A DNA stretch of 64,000 nt. Source: Desarmillaria ectypa (lineage: Eukaryota; Basidiomycota; Agaricomycetes; Agaricales; Physalacriaceae). Made by a program: the position numbers and the translations under genes. The DNA is taken from the NCBI GenBank assembly GCA_030407005.1, contig JAUDYN010000001.1, forward strand, positions 2,914,001 to 2,978,000, in the 5' to 3' direction. A model generated the notes under the pieces. That model made no database searches. It was not told where the DNA came from and saw nothing but the letters and a program-made list of their open reading frames with translations. Shown here piece by piece: positions 10,061 to 22,526 of the stretch (position 1 is its first letter; each line of letters opens with the position of its first letter).

Positions 10061-12570
10061 TTGATCTGAACTGAGATGAAAAGATCTTATTGATTGTTTT
10101 TCTAGGCTCAGAGATGGTATCAGATGAGTTTTCATAACTCATCAAGTTATTTGAGAGCCCAGGAACATTCTGCTTTTTATATTTCTTTGAGAAGATTGTT
10201 GACCACTTCTTCCATATAGTGTTTGTGGATCCAATTTATCAGAATTATTTTAGCAACTGCTTCACTCCTTGCATCCTTGATTGCTCTCCAAATCTATTTA
10301 GTCTCAAAGAGTTTGAGCTATTCTATCTTCTTCTTTTCTGGGGGTGTATGCTTCACTGCCTCCTGATTCATTGCCTCTTTCTTCTGCTTCTCTTGATACT
10401 TTCTGAAAGCAGTATCATCTTCTTCATCAGGGATTTTGACTATGCTGACTTTCAGTCTTATACCTTTGTTGGAGATTCTCTGTCCCCTGTTTAGCCCACT
10501 TGATCCTTGTGGGCAATTGAGCAAGTTGTCTTCTTTTGCTGAGGGTTTGTCTTCTTGGTCCTCTGCCAGGATAGCATACCAATTATGTGATTCTTTAGTT
10601 GTCTGATTGCAAATGGGTATAGCAGCAGATATATTAGAATATGTGTTAAATACAGAGGTATCTATAGAAACCTTATCAGACTGACTAATAAGTTCTGAAT
10701 GCATACTAGAGCATTCATTTGCTGAGCAAGTGAAATCACTCACTTTTCAGTAGCATCTTTTATCTCTTCAATCTTAGAACCTATAATGGGCTCAGTCATT
10801 GAGGCTCTGACTTCCTTCTTCTTGTTCCAGAACTGCTCCAGGCAGTCCTTGCTGCAGTGTTCTTTCTTCTTACAATAGAAACACTTCTCTTCTGCATAAA
10901 GCACATCTATGTCTATTGGCAGACTATATTCACTATAGGTAGTTCTGGTGCCAGTCTTCTTCTCAGAGGTAAAACTTGTCATGCTGAAACCCTCTTTCAG
11001 AGTTCTAGCATTGTTGGATTTTTTATCATTTTGATAGACACCATGAGTTAAATCTATGACTTGCTGGCACTAGCATTCCTGATTCATGATAATGATTTAC
11101 TGCTTCCAGATAGTGTATCTGATGGGGATGAATATTCCAAGATTCAGGATGGTAAGAGTATAAGATTTAGGCACTCCCTGATAAAGTGCTTTGACCATAT
11201 GCCTGCAGGGTCTGATATTGATATATAAGCCAGTGAGTTTAGCTTGCTTTTCTAACTCCTGGAAGTATTCTTGGACCACTTTGTCACCCATGCAGAGGTC
11301 ATACATTTTCTTCTTGTGTACTTTCTCTACTACTATATCATGGAACTTGTTCATGATCATCTTGATGAAGATGTCTCAGAAGAGGAATCTGAATTTTCCT
11401 CTACTTGAGCTGCATCATTTGGCCATCTCCATTGTCCACTAATCCTTGGCTCATCTGTCAAAGTAAGACTGAGTGAATATGACCCAATATAGATCAGAGA
11501 ATATATGTGTACTATGGACTTGAAAGTAAACTTTGCAGTTTATTACAAAGTGGTTGATATCATCTAAGTCTTCCTTAAAGACTTTAGATTTGGTCAGCAT
11601 TCTATTTATCTGGTTCTCTTGGCAGGGATCAGCAATCATGATTTTTTGCAAGGGAGAAGTAATTGGAATCATCTTGATCAATTGGCAGATCACTATAGAT
11701 AGAATCCTTATAAGATACTCATACCATAGGAATTAGCATATCTTTAGCTGGTCCAGCATTAGCATGTCCTGACCTAGCTAGAGTCCAGCTGATCTCTGGA
11801 TAGTATCAGCTTCCTGGTATTCTGACTTAGGCTGGCAGAAAGTCAGATAAAGGTTGGGTGAGAAGTCAGAATAGAGATAGCATCTGATAGAGGTATTTAG
11901 GGAATTATTTATTAAAAAGAGTTACTGCCTATTCTATCACACTATGTCTAATAATATCCTCCTTTACCATCAGGCTCTCTGTATCCTGCCACAACTTCCC
12001 TATTAGCAACAGCCTTTAGGTCAGGTCTGAGGTGAGGTCTATATAGCAATTGAACAAGATTCTGATGAATTTTTCATCCAACACTGACCAGATCTCCTGG
12101 TCCATTGACAGTATTTCTCCAATGCTCAATATTATGCTCAGTGAGAGAGATATCTTGAGTATCTCATTGGATAATCTCTTGGTGGTACTGCTTATATTTA
12201 TTGGACCAATAGACTCTATATGCAATATATTCACTGATGTTAAGTGGTGGTAGAGCATAATTGGCAAGAGGTCAGTAATAGTAATGTGGCCACTGGGACC
12301 ACCCACTCTGATAGTTGATAAGAGTCTCTTTCTTGAAGGCTCTGGCTCTTTCACTTGGTATGTTTCAGATGGCATTTTAGTATTGCTTCCTTTGGTATGT
12401 TTCTTCATCTTTACCTGATAATTGGCTGCTAAGCATATAGTGGGCATCAAGAGTGAGTACACACTCTCTGTGATGCTGGTCCCATACCTGTTGCATGTGA
12501 ATGTCAAGCTGATTAAGGCACTGGATAAGCTCAGTTTGGTACTCTCCAGTAATGGGATAGTCTTTCACAT
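10061..12570 (-). pseudogene. Chromovirus gag pseudogene with CCHC zinc knuckle
   Basis: The minus strand keeps a perfect CX2CX4HX4C knuckle (CFYCKKKEHCSKDC) at 10842-10883, the RNA-binding signature of retroelement nucleocapsid. Upstream, at 11097-11360, a capsid-like segment includes DKVVQEYFQELEKQAKLTGL, the retrotransposon gag domain pattern. Further upstream (12016-12568) is a Ser/Thr-rich N-terminal part. The frame is broken into several pieces. Confidence 0.75.
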
Positions 12571-13328
12571 GTGGGTACTTGATTGGTCCTATTGTTTGCT
12601 GATTAATAATGAGAATGAGGATAGCAAAAGAAAATTGTCAGCACATCTGCTGATAGTTGTAGTCAGTGATTTCTCATACTGCTTTATGGGTGTTACTGTA
12701 CCTAAGCATCAGGGAGTCAGGTTGATTGAGAATTTCTCTGACATCAAAGATCTCATACTTAGATTGGGTTGGTAGTACAACTCTTCACTGCTACTAAAAA
12801 TGTTGATGATAGAAAGAACAGAGGTAATGGTCCTGAGTGAGTCTCAAATTCTGAGCCTCAGACTAAATCAGCTTGTGACATTGCTATCACTAGGCTTAGA
12901 GTGGATAACTTCTAGAATTGGGGTTCCAGGACTGTCTTCAATGAGGATGTTTCTCTCTTCTTTTCCAATATCTATTTCAGAGAGTCAATTATCAATCAAG
13001 CTCTGCTCTTCTTGGGTTTGGAATATAAGTTGGAGTGTGGTCAAAATGCTTCCATGGGGCTGAATGGTGATATAATGATGAGGTAGATAGATATAGAGTC
13101 AGAGAATAGGGTTTTTTTGATTGATGCAGAAGGTTCAATTGAACCATGAGCATAGTTTATAGGAGTAACAGAATGATAGGAAGAATAAGGTAATAGTACC
13201 TGTAACAGTTCCTATGACTTACTAGTATATAGAATGTGCAGATAGTGATGTCAGTTTCAGATAGCATTCAGTTTTCAATAGTATGATGATTGCTGATGAA
13301 AAGGAAAAGCTAGAAGCTTTGAGCTAAT

Positions 13329-13724
13329 TGTTAGACCCAGACTCTAATATAACAAGCAAGTATAAACACTAGGCTGTATCACATTTGTACAGTCACCCAA
13401 TGAGTTGCAAAGCACTTGTCATAAGAAAGTAAGGAGACTAAGTCTTAGAACAAGTGAGTTCAGTATAGATTAACTTTAGCTCAAAGCTGGGGATATATAG
13501 CAAGAGCTACATCACTTATATACTGAAGTCCTAGTCCTGATAATAGAGATAAAAGATAAGTAGCCATGTATGAAACAATAGGATAGGTGAGTGACTGTTG
13601 CAAGTCATAGCACAATGGCTCATTGTTGCTTGATAACAATGAGGCTACTGGTTCATGATTTGTGATAGGCACTGAGATTAGATATGATAAGATAAAAGAA
13701 AGAAAATAGATGAAATCATGATAA
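13329..13724 (-). repeat. Right (5') LTR of the minus-strand chromovirus
   Basis: It begins TGTTAGACCCAGACTC and matches 5973-6421 in the same orientation, with numerous substitutions and indels. The two copies look roughly 85% identical by eye. This copy would carry the promoter for the minus-strand transcript. Confidence 0.85.
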
Positions 13725-14826
13725 TTTTGTAGTGTTTTATACTCATTTGCCTCCTCATATTAAACAAATATAAATCTGCTCTATTCTAACTTGCTGAGCA
13801 AACATGCCTGATCTTTGATCTACAGTGCATATGTTATTCAGCAGAGTGAGGAGTGAAGAAGATACATTATATATAAAGATCCTAGTTGATCATATAATAA
13901 GCATATGATCAGTAGCACTATCTATATACAAGTTCATGTTCTTTAAATAAGTCCTATTTCTTCTAACAGCTATAGCTACTATGCTGACATGTTCTAGATC
14001 TATAACACTCTGTCAACCTCTAAGCATAGAAATTTTTTCTCTTTTTATCATACTTAACCATACACTTAAACTTGGAGACACTGCACTAAAATTTAAGTAT
14101 TTTTGCTCCTAAATATGCAGAAAATATTCAATTTTTTTCTTAGTGCTTTTGTAGAAAAAAATTATAAACTTTTATAATTTTTTTAGTAAAAAAAAACAGT
14201 GAAAAACTTTATGTATTTTCTATATATTCATAGGTAAAAAATATATTGTTTTTAATCCAGCAGAGACAAACAATCTTCATGCAAAAGAGAATATTCTGTG
14301 GTCTGCCTCAGATGTAGATGAAAATTATATTGAAACTTGTAAACAGTATTGAGAGATGTGTTGAGAAAGATTAGACAAGGTTAGTTGAGATGCTGTTCAG
14401 AATTTTAACCAACATTTTCTTATTAACTTGTTAGAAAATGCTTTTTTTGCATAATATTAATATTAGTTCATAAAAATTTTATTGACTGTTAATAACATAA
14501 TGAATAAATACCTTCTTGCAACTAAATGTTAAATAAAATATTATCAACATAATCAGGGATTATTAGCTCTATCTCAGAAAATGTAGAGGGTTCATATGAA
14601 AAATTTTATGTCCAGCACTCAACTCTCTCTCTGTCCAATGTTCCAGCCTGACATCCTGGCACTTCCTTGATATATATTCATAACATTGAGATAGAATGCT
14701 ATCTGAAACCAAAAACTCTGAAGGGAATGAGCAATATCAAAATCACAGTCAGACTCTAGGTGATTTTCAATGCTATCAGGATCAATAACATCCTTCTAAA
14801 AGATATTTAACGATTATACAAATGGC
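13725..14826. other. AT-rich gene-free spacer between transposon nest and first host gene
   Basis: No coding sequence is supported. The stretch is AT-rich with A and T homopolymer runs (for example 14140-14200) and practically no CpG. It ends abruptly: from about 14827, inside the NAD kinase 3' end, normal base composition with plentiful CpG begins. It may be transposon debris too decayed to recognise. Confidence 0.6.
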
Positions 14827-17741
14827 CTAGGTGTCACTATCACTTGTGGTACTATCACTCTCATCCTGACCCCAAACGGCAAAGGCTCGATGCCCCGAAG
14901 CATCTCGAGACCGTGAACGTGAATGCCTGTGATTATGAGGTAAATTGCCAACAGTAGGTGTCTGGACAGCCTCAGTGTCCAAATCTCTATCCTTGGGTAT
15001 CCTGCTCTTCCCGCTGGACTTCCTTGAAGAATGTATATCGTCTCTTGCACCACGATGTCCCGAGTCCGACGGCCCGGAATCTGTAGAATCCGAGGGTGAT
15101 GCAGGATCATGAATGCTAAACTCTACCCGGAGAGGAGAGATGACAGGCGGGTGAGGTTCAGGACCTGCGTATCGACCGGGTGTCTGTACCCCAGAATGAT
15201 AGCCTAGTCGAGAACGTGAACGTGAACGTGACTTTCGCCGTTTGTGTTCTTTCTGTAATACCGAAGCAGCAGGTCGCGCGAGAGCTTTGTGCAGTTGATC
15301 CTCAGCTATTGTTTCCTGTGCCTTTTCTTGCCCAATCGTCTCTGTATCTGATCGCAGGAACTTCGATGCTTTGGCCATGGCGGCCTCGGGGGAGGAATCG
15401 TCTATATCAAATTTGCCATCATCGCGCTCTTCATCAGACACCTCATCCTCTTCCTCGTCTTCCAAAATCTCTTCCACGACTTCGGGTTTGACAGTGCCAG
15501 AAACCTCTGACGAACCGTTCTTGTGTTTTCTCCGCTTGGTTGGCTTGGTTGGGCCTTCCTCCACCATGACAAACGACTTTTGCCGTTCACGTTCGTTCCA
15601 TTTGAGTGTGCGAGAGATAGCATGGAACCAGTCGGTCGACTGTTTGTCGGCACATACGGTCGGGAAGGGGTATTTCGATGCAGTCACTTTGATATGATCT
15701 CCCTCTAACGGCACTATGAGCATAATGGCATCATCCTAGGAAAAAAACTCACGCTTCAGCTCGACCCGGCCTCGACCATCAAAAGAGGCCCACGCAGTGC
15801 TTCGAGAATTGAAAGGGACACATATTCGTAACTCCATGCTATCCGGAAGGAGCATGGGTCTGAAGGAGAGAGTATGGGGGCATATGGGTGTAATGAGTAT
15901 GGCAGGTATCTCGGGGTGAACGAGAGAGCCTCCCGCAGATAGCTGGATAGAATGAGGAGATCAGCATTTCATACAACAAAAGGTGGATATGGAGATACCG
16001 AGTACGCTGTTGATCCTGTTGGGGTTGATACAGTAAGGCCATCCGCTTGAACCGTCGTCATATGGTGCTCGTCACCTATAAAGACGCGATTTAGAGTACA
16101 GAAGGCCAAAGATGAAAAATTTAACGGTACCAAAGAGCTCCAGAAGACTGACAAAAGGACTAGGACCTCGGTCAACCACGAGATCGTTGAGCACTTCGAA
16201 AGTTTCCACGGGCCGTGTCGTGAAACACGTTATCTCCTTGTCCTTTGGGTTCTTGCAGCCTTCAGTATATGCGATGCCACCACTCCAGCTGCCTTCGACA
16301 GCTTCCCAACCATCTTTCTCAATGTTTCTCATCATGATCTCTCCCGTTTCTCCCTTCTTCACAGCCTTCCGACATTTGCTTTCGTTGGTGACAGCACGAT
16401 ACACCGTGCAAGTGAACCGCATTCGCAAATTGACGCGTATACCAGAGTCGATAGCAGAGTCCATGACAGCCTGGTGGTCGGCAAAGTCAAAGTTGGTAAG
16501 AAATCCTAGTGAACCGAGAGCAAATGGGAGGACGGGAGGGACGATTCGTTGAAAGAGCCACGAGGTAAAGAGTACGGTTCCATCACCACCAAGCTGTAGG
16601 GGAATGTGAGATAACAGTGTTGGAAGTATTGTCGCAAACGTACCGTGACGACGAAATCGAAGAGATGAGGACTATGACTGCACATATGGCTCGTCCAATA
16701 ACGTAGCTGTCCTTCTTCCTGGGGATAAAACTCTTCTTTGGGAAGAGTTGCGGAGGCGAGTGACGATAAGGATGTACTGCTGGAAGTACGGCGGCGAGGA
16801 AATGGAACAAAGAGCTCTGGATAATCGTGTTCAATGCCCTCTGCGTCAAATCGTCGGGAATGTCGTAGTTGATTATCCACGTATCTGGATGACAGGATAA
16901 ACAGATATTATGAGGGAACCTAAGAGCGCACGCACACAACGAGACCGCGTTGCTGGCCATTCCGAGGCTTGAGCATGAGATACAAGGCCAACTCTCTAGT
17001 GAGCTTGATAAGACGATTATCCCTGGCTTTGGTGATGATGAGAACGTTTTGAATATTTGATCTGACACGAGCACGGCCTTTTTTTTAATAAAAAAAAAAG
17101 AAAAAAGGATGTAAGACAAAAGGTCGGCAAAAGTACGGATAGCAGGGCGTACCAAGTTGCTTGCTCATCTCGCGGACACCGACGGCGGTATCGGCAAGCT
17201 GTTTGGTTAGACTGGCACCATATTCGTCGACCTCATCGTTGCTGCTGCTGATAACAGAACTGGAGCCGGAACTAGGCGGTGATATTTGGTGGTCACTGTC
17301 AGTGCTGCCGTTGAATCCATTACGCTGGAGAGAATGGGCGACGCCGACTTGTGGGATAAAGGCGGATTGCTTATTTCGCAGCCATTCTGTGAGGGAAGCG
17401 CCTTTGTCGAGGTGAGAGTGAACGAAACAAGGAGAATGCATTGGCTGGCGAGGGATGCCATTGCTGCTGGAAGCTGGTTGAGTATCATCCATACTAAAGT
17501 AAGAGGGAGCGGTTGAAGTTGGCGTCATTGTTTCATTGCCGGTCAATATATAACCAATATTTGGAGCACCTGATGTCTCCAGAACAATATTGTTGGGCCT
17601 TTCTGTGCGAGTCGAGTCTAGACGTAATGACGAAGGCCTGCTGCTCTTCCTCGAGAGTGAAGGACGGATAGAGGCATCGAATGGCGACGTTGGAGGAGTT
17701 GAGAAAGTGTCAGCATCTGGGGACACAAGATAAAAGGACAT
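14827..17741 (-). CDS. NAD(+) kinase with long Arg/Ser-rich C-terminal tail
   Basis: The enzyme phosphorylates NAD+ with ATP to make NADP+ and so sets the cytosolic NADPH pool. The ATG at 17741 gives [17 protein letters not shown], followed by a Ser-rich N-terminal region. Recognisable blocks are the GGDG nucleotide-binding motif with [10 protein letters not shown] (about 16550-16600), [10 protein letters not shown], the family motif [15 protein letters not shown] (about 15990-16040), SFDGR, and [11 protein letters not shown], then [17 protein letters not shown]. Introns were inferred throughout; one at 15705-15752 removes an in-frame stop and joins VELK to QGDHIK. After the catalytic domain about 200 residues are acidic and then rich in SRSRSR dipeptides, longer than in typical yeast enzymes. 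It is the first gene after the transposon nest; its stop lies about 15 bases from the CpG-poor block. Exon edges are approximate. Confidence 0.9.
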
Positions 17742-17865
17742 TGAGGAAGCAAACAAACGGCAAAGGCAAAGGTACCTTTTAATATCGTACCTTAAGCTTC
17801 TTAACAACACATTATATTATATATCGACCGCGTTGCATTCTAACTAGTTGCATCAGATTCTAGCA

Positions 17866-19119
17866 TCAAAAAAATATGGTCCCTTTTTCAGCAAACCTTT
17901 CCAACTGGCGATAATCATCTCTATCCTTAGCAATCTGCCAGAGCCACGCATCAAGGTCGCTCAAGGTAATACCCAAAGATGCTGATTCAGCTGCCGACAC
18001 AATCATTTCGCAAGCATCAATCGCAGCAGCACGTAAAATGAATGACTGTTCGGCCGTTAATTTAGGCCCTTCCCGAGGCAACCCCCGAGACGCTTGCCGG
18101 CTGGAAACGTCACTTGTCTCCAGCAAAGACAGTATTTTTTGCTCAGAGTGTGCATCCGAAAAGACGGCTCGCAGTATCGGAGATGCTGATAGATCAATGA
18201 CACCCAAATGTACGAGTAAGGACGGAATAACGTTGTCACTAAAGATGGGAAGATGGGAAGTGGAAGGGATGGGAAACGGAGACGAAGATGTAGCACCGAA
18301 ACGGACACGTATTCCGTTGATTAAAAACAGGGCTTTCTTGAAACAGTAGATTGGATTTCCGTTTACGAGGGCCATGTCTCTGAACGCTGGGATCGCACGA
18401 ACAAGCTATCAATACTGTTCATCAGATAAATCCAGCACGAATACAGTACTTACTTACCCGTTCAAGAATACCTTCTGCATCGTTGGCTTCCAGGGTCTGT
18501 GCCACAAAACTTCCAAGATCAGGATACCCTGCCGCGACCAAAATGTCGCCCGTCTCATTCAAGACGCCCGTGATCAAGGTCATCAGCTCATACATTGGGC
18601 CACCAAGTTCGCCCACCATGACGCCCGGAATCGACTCGTGCGGTTTCTCGATGTGGATTTTGATACACATCAACCCTGCAACCTTGCCAACGTCCACAGA
18701 TTGCATTCCTCGTGCGGTGAGCAGTCCTTCATCGGCAATGTACATTGACAGCACCAGCGCACGCATTGAGTCCCATGCCCCGCGCCCGGTCGCTTCATGA
18801 AGGGGAACACGGTAACCAGAGCCAAAATTCAGCAAGGAGAGGATAGCAAGAACATTTAGTTCGGCAAGGGGCGACGAAAAATTGAGCGGCATGGAAAGGC
18901 CATGCGACTTGCTCACACAAGAAAAGGACTGGGTAAACGCAGGAGAGGTTAGAAGACGGTGAATTGATTCATTGGTAATCTACAACAACAAGATTAGTAT
19001 ATATACTAGCAATCGCAAGGACTATAGATTACAGAGATTTTATTTTCAGTTCGTGCTTTCTGGGAAGATTCACGAACAGACTTGATGAATGAACCAGGCG
19101 CTGGAAAGGGGACACTCAT
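17866..19119 (-). CDS. QNG1: Queuosine salvage protein (queuosine 5'-phosphate N-glycosylase/hydrolase, DUF2419)
   Basis: This family releases the base queuine from queuosine 5'-phosphate, so that fungi unable to make queuine can reuse it for tRNA wobble-position modification. Start MSVPFPAPGSFIKSVRESSQ at 19119. The second exon contains LNFGSGYRVPLHEATGRGAWD, the conserved family motif with its Phe-Gly-Ser-Gly-Tyr core. Then come GMYIADEGL-like sequence and a C-terminal exon with ILRAAAIDACEMIV, typical of the helical end of the family. An intron (GTAAGTAAG donor near 18458) joins ILER to LVRAIPAFRDMALVNG. The length of about 370 codons fits the family. It is divergent from the next gene with only 87 bases between the start codons, so a shared promoter is likely. 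Confidence 0.85.
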
Positions 19120-19206
19120 CGTATAAGATTCGCCGTCCCGTATGATGCTCGCTCCGAGTCGGAAAGACGCGTTCGAGTCACGTGGAAATAAATACCTTCT
19201 TTCTTC
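19120..19206. promoter_or_regulatory. Short bidirectional promoter between QNG1 and AIM41
   Basis: Only 87 bases separate the two start codons, on opposite strands. Both core promoters and 5' leaders must overlap or extend into the coding regions. No convincing TATA box was seen. Confidence 0.5.
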
Positions 19207-19883
19207 ATGGCCAGCCTGTGTGCCGCCCGTTGTTTCCTACAGCGTCCATTTCTCCGTCTCTACTCTACCTCCACTCAGAGTCAGTGCCAATATATATTAC
19301 ATACCATTACTCACAAACCCGTAGCATCTTCCATTCGAGAACAATTAACTACTGGTGTAAAAAATGCATTGAAGAACAAGGATCCATTCACCTCAACGTT
19401 ACTTCGCGTTCGTCACGTCCTCTTGTCCGTATCCTTCGTACCTACCTCGTCCTCTAGTCTGTTCTCTCCGAAGTCTATGCCGCAGACAAGGCCAAGGGCC
19501 CCGTTTCCCAACCCACCATCGTTTCCATCATACGGAAAGCTGTTGCTCGTCGGGTAAGTCACACGTTTGCACCGTTTATCGCATCTCTAACCAAGTATCA
19601 GAATGATGCCATCGACCAATACACAAAAGCCAACAGACAAGATCTCGTCGACAAGGAGTCTAAAGAGGTCGGCGCGCTGACAGCATTTCTACCTCCACTA
19701 CTGTCCGAGGCAGAGATAGACTCGAGGCTGCGCACCGCTATGGAAGTAGAGGGTATCACTGCCGACAGTGACCCACGGAAGAGCACTGGCAAAATTATGA
19801 AGGCCTTCTACGCGGTCGTTGACAAGTCTGAGGTTGATGCGTCTCTTGTAAAACAACGATTGGATCTTCTACTTCAAAGGTAA
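19207..19883 (+). CDS. AIM41: Aim41/GatB-YqeY domain mitochondrial protein
   Basis: The protein belongs to the YqeY-like family related to the tail domain of GatB amidotransferase; yeast Aim41 is mitochondrial. The N-terminus MASLCAARCFLQRPFLRLYS is rich in Arg, Ser and Ala without acids, fitting a mitochondrial presequence. Splicing gives SSIREQLTTGVKNALKNKD, then LLRSVLSEVYAADKAKGP, IIRKAVARR, RNDAIDQYTKANRQDL, ALTAFLPPLLSEAEI and a C-terminal helix ending LDLLLQR. Inferred introns are 19280-19324, one near 19409-19455 (GTTCGT donor) and one near 19553-19601 (GTAAGT). The first is 45 bases, stop-free and in frame, so its retention would insert residues just after the presequence. It converges with HRD1, whose stop is about 90 bases away. 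Confidence 0.83.
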
Positions 19884-19974
19884 CATGACTCTTGATCCTT
19901 ATTTCCAGTGTCCGGGAATAACATCCATTGCATGACTATGTATACACTTCAGATATGTAATACTGAAACCCTTC

Positions 19975-22526
19975 TTACTCGTTGGAATCTTCGTCCCTCC
20001 CTGTAGTCCCATTACCTGTCGTAGTAGAGGCTGTGGGTATAGGAGTAGTGGTTGGTAGTGGAGGAAGTGCACTCCGCACTCGCATAAGTTCGTCGATACA
20101 TCGATAAACCGCACCCGATACTCCTTCAAGGATGCGTATCCTCTCATCGATAGCTTCGCTTGTAACCCTATCCAGAACAGCCAACTGGTCTTCTGTCAAC
20201 GTGGGAGGTAATTGTGAGACTGGTATCTCGCTGGAGGACCGACTAGGATTGTGACCCTGTGGGTTTAGCGGTGGCCTGGGTACTGATCCCGATTCCGAAT
20301 GTATGTAATCAAGAGGTATTAATGAGGGGACGACTACACACGCTGTCGACGTGGCGTGTGAAGTAGAATGAGATTCGTTCATTTGCGATGTTTCTCTGTC
20401 ACTACTCTCCGATGTGGAACTTGATATTGAAGAAGAGGAGGAAGATACATCAGACGCTGCATTGGAAGCCTTATCATGTGATGAATCCTCGCGATTCAAA
20501 CGCCGAAGGGCGGCGAGCGCAGCAGCCTCACTGGCGCTTCTGGTCTCTGAAGACGGCAGAGGGGCATCGGTCGAAGACGAGGCTGGGACGTCAGCTGAAG
20601 ACAGAGCTGGGGCATTAACTGAAGGCAAAGCGGAGACATTGGTTGAGGGTGCAGGCCCAGCAGACGAAGTTGACGCTGAGGTTGATGCACCAGAGGCGCC
20701 ACTTTGGGTAGGTTCTGGGGCACCATGCTCAGGCCATGGCTGCCATACACCGCCAGGACCATAAAACCCTACGAACTGTGGAGGGGGGTGCAAAGATTGT
20801 GGCTGGGATAGTGGCTGATTGCGCTGATTGGGAGTGTTTTGCGGTGGGTAGTTATGGATGTCATACTGAATAACTACATTTATCGCGTGGTTACCAGCGT
20901 CTAGAGGCCGATGTGGTGCATTAGGGTTGTTGAGTAGGCGGCGTAGCATGTCCATCGTATTACCAGCGCCATTGTTTGCTGCTGCATTGTTGCGATTCAG
21001 TGCAGGAGCGTTCCTTTGTGCCTGCACACCAGGAGCTCTGCGGTCTCTTCCACCTTGAACACCTGGAGGATTGGTTTCTAGGACAGTACGACGGCTGTAA
21101 GACGGGTATTCAGTATGTATAGATATCAGTGCTGAGGCATCCACAGACCAAGTAGGACAGCTCTGCTGCCGCTCCAACCAGGAACGCAGACAGTGAAAAT
21201 GAAATATATGACCACAGGGTAGCTTCTTAGGCGTCATGTTTGGCCCTTCAGGTGTAGGCCCCGTTGGAGTCTGAGGAAGAGTCATCTCCTCGCGACAAAT
21301 AATACACGTATGATCGGCTGAAGACAGCTCTTCTTGAGTAGCATTTGGGTATCTCTGATCCATATTTCTGGTCGCAGTTTGATACCGATGAAGCGCTCTT
21401 AAGCGCGTCACAAACGAGCGCGCCGTAAAGTAGATATCCCGTACAATGTTCAATGGCAGGCCATAAAAGGTGAGAATGATGGCGAAAAAGCAGAGATAGG
21501 TCGTCAATTTGCTGAAGTCTAATCATAATCTTGATCAGTACAATTGACCACAGTTTGATAGAAAGCCTTACCAGTGATCAAGTCGATGTAGAAAGTCCAC
21601 ATGCTTTTCTGCTCCCAGGGAGGAGCATTGTCTCCTCCACGGATGCTTGCTCTCCGGAAATCATAGGCTGACAAAACATACTTAGCGATAGAATTCGCAA
21701 CACTGGCCATCAGTATGCCGTACTATCCGTTATCGTTCGGATAAGTATGTGCTTTGCGCAGAAAGGGAATGATGGCTCACCTCGCATGCAAAAAGAACCA
21801 TGCCTCCAACGCCGTATTCGAGCGTGTTTTCGACCGCAAACAGCAACATAAGAAAATCGGTCGTCCATAATATCACGAACAAAGTTGACATCCGGACATG
21901 GAAAAGCAACGATGGTCCCGGATACGGGCGTTGATCCATCTGAACCAGCGAGGTGAGTAGGGGCAAAGCATTTCAGACATAGCATTACCCACCCACTCAA
22001 TACGATCACTGGCCAACCAATGAAATGACTTGACAAACAGGAGGAATCCGAACATGGTAGCGAAAGGAGCGTCGAATTCGTCGCGAAAGATGGTGAATGC
22101 CAGAAGCGATTCCGTCACGAAGAACCAAAGGCGATCGTACAGACGCTGTAAGACATAAGTGAATGTGAAGCTACAGAGAATCTAGAGCACGTACTTCTAT
22201 TTCATTTGGCCTCAGACTACCGAAGAATATCTTCTGAAGTACATGACCACACAACAAGGCAAGAATGAAAGCAAAGTTTGCGAAAACCTACGAAGAATTA
22301 ATAGACGGTCGGAGAACATACGGACGAAACAACTCACAAGAACACTACGGCTGCTTTTGGATAGATATATCGCGACAGAGTAGAAGTTGCTGTAGTTCTT
22401 CAAAGCGTTGGCGATGGCAGCACAGACCGCGACAGTAGAGAGCGTGCCATAGAGGAGAATGCGATGGGAATTGATTGAGGTAGCGACAGCCCTTGCCCTT
22501 TGACGCAGTGCTGGATTCACTGGCAT
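19975..22526 (-). CDS. HRD1: ERAD RING-H2 ubiquitin ligase Hrd1/synoviolin
   Basis: Hrd1 is the ER-membrane E3 ligase and retrotranslocation channel of ER-associated degradation. The start at 22526 gives MPVNPALRQRARAVATSINS. Hydrophobic membrane segments follow over several exons, including NFYSVAIYLSKSS, DRIEW then MDQRPYPG, and FFAIILTFYGLPLNIVRDIY, as in the multi-spanning Hrd1 N-half. The RING-H2 (about 21150-21320) has CIIC, CGHIFHFHCLRSWLERQQSC and, after splicing of a 54-base intron at 21095-21148, PTCRRTVL. Without that splice the last zinc-binding Cys is lost. The C-terminal half is low complexity, rich in Ser, Pro, Gln and Asn, and ends in a predicted helix. It is divergent from STT3 (254 bases between starts), pairing ER protein quality control with N-glycosylation. 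Confidence 0.9.

Larger units (their letters stand above)
5973..13724 (-). mobile_element. Complete-length but dead Ty3/gypsy chromovirus, minus strand
   Basis: Two direct repeats of about 400-450 bp flank about 6.9 kb of gag-pol relic read on the minus strand. Order on that strand: LTR, gag with a CCHC knuckle, protease, reverse transcriptase, RNase H, integrase, chromodomain, polypurine tract, LTR. All domains are recognisable but carry many stops. The two LTRs differ at many positions including indels, so insertion was not recent. I found no target-site duplication. The whole element is nearly free of CpG. Confidence 0.9.

Noticed and set aside
15371..15697. Plus-strand open frame with Ser runs
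   Set aside because: It is the complement of the acidic tail of NAD kinase, which is supported by the conserved catalytic domain on the minus strand.
15736..15752. A 17-base intron GTGAGTTTTTTTCCTAG in NAD kinase
   Set aside because: Too short to splice. A 48-base intron at 15705-15752 using the same donor restores the conserved QGDHIK context.
20414..20764. Plus-strand open frame rich in Glu and Ala
   Set aside because: It is the antisense of the Ser/Pro/Asn-rich tail of HRD1; low-complexity DNA often leaves open frames on the other strand.
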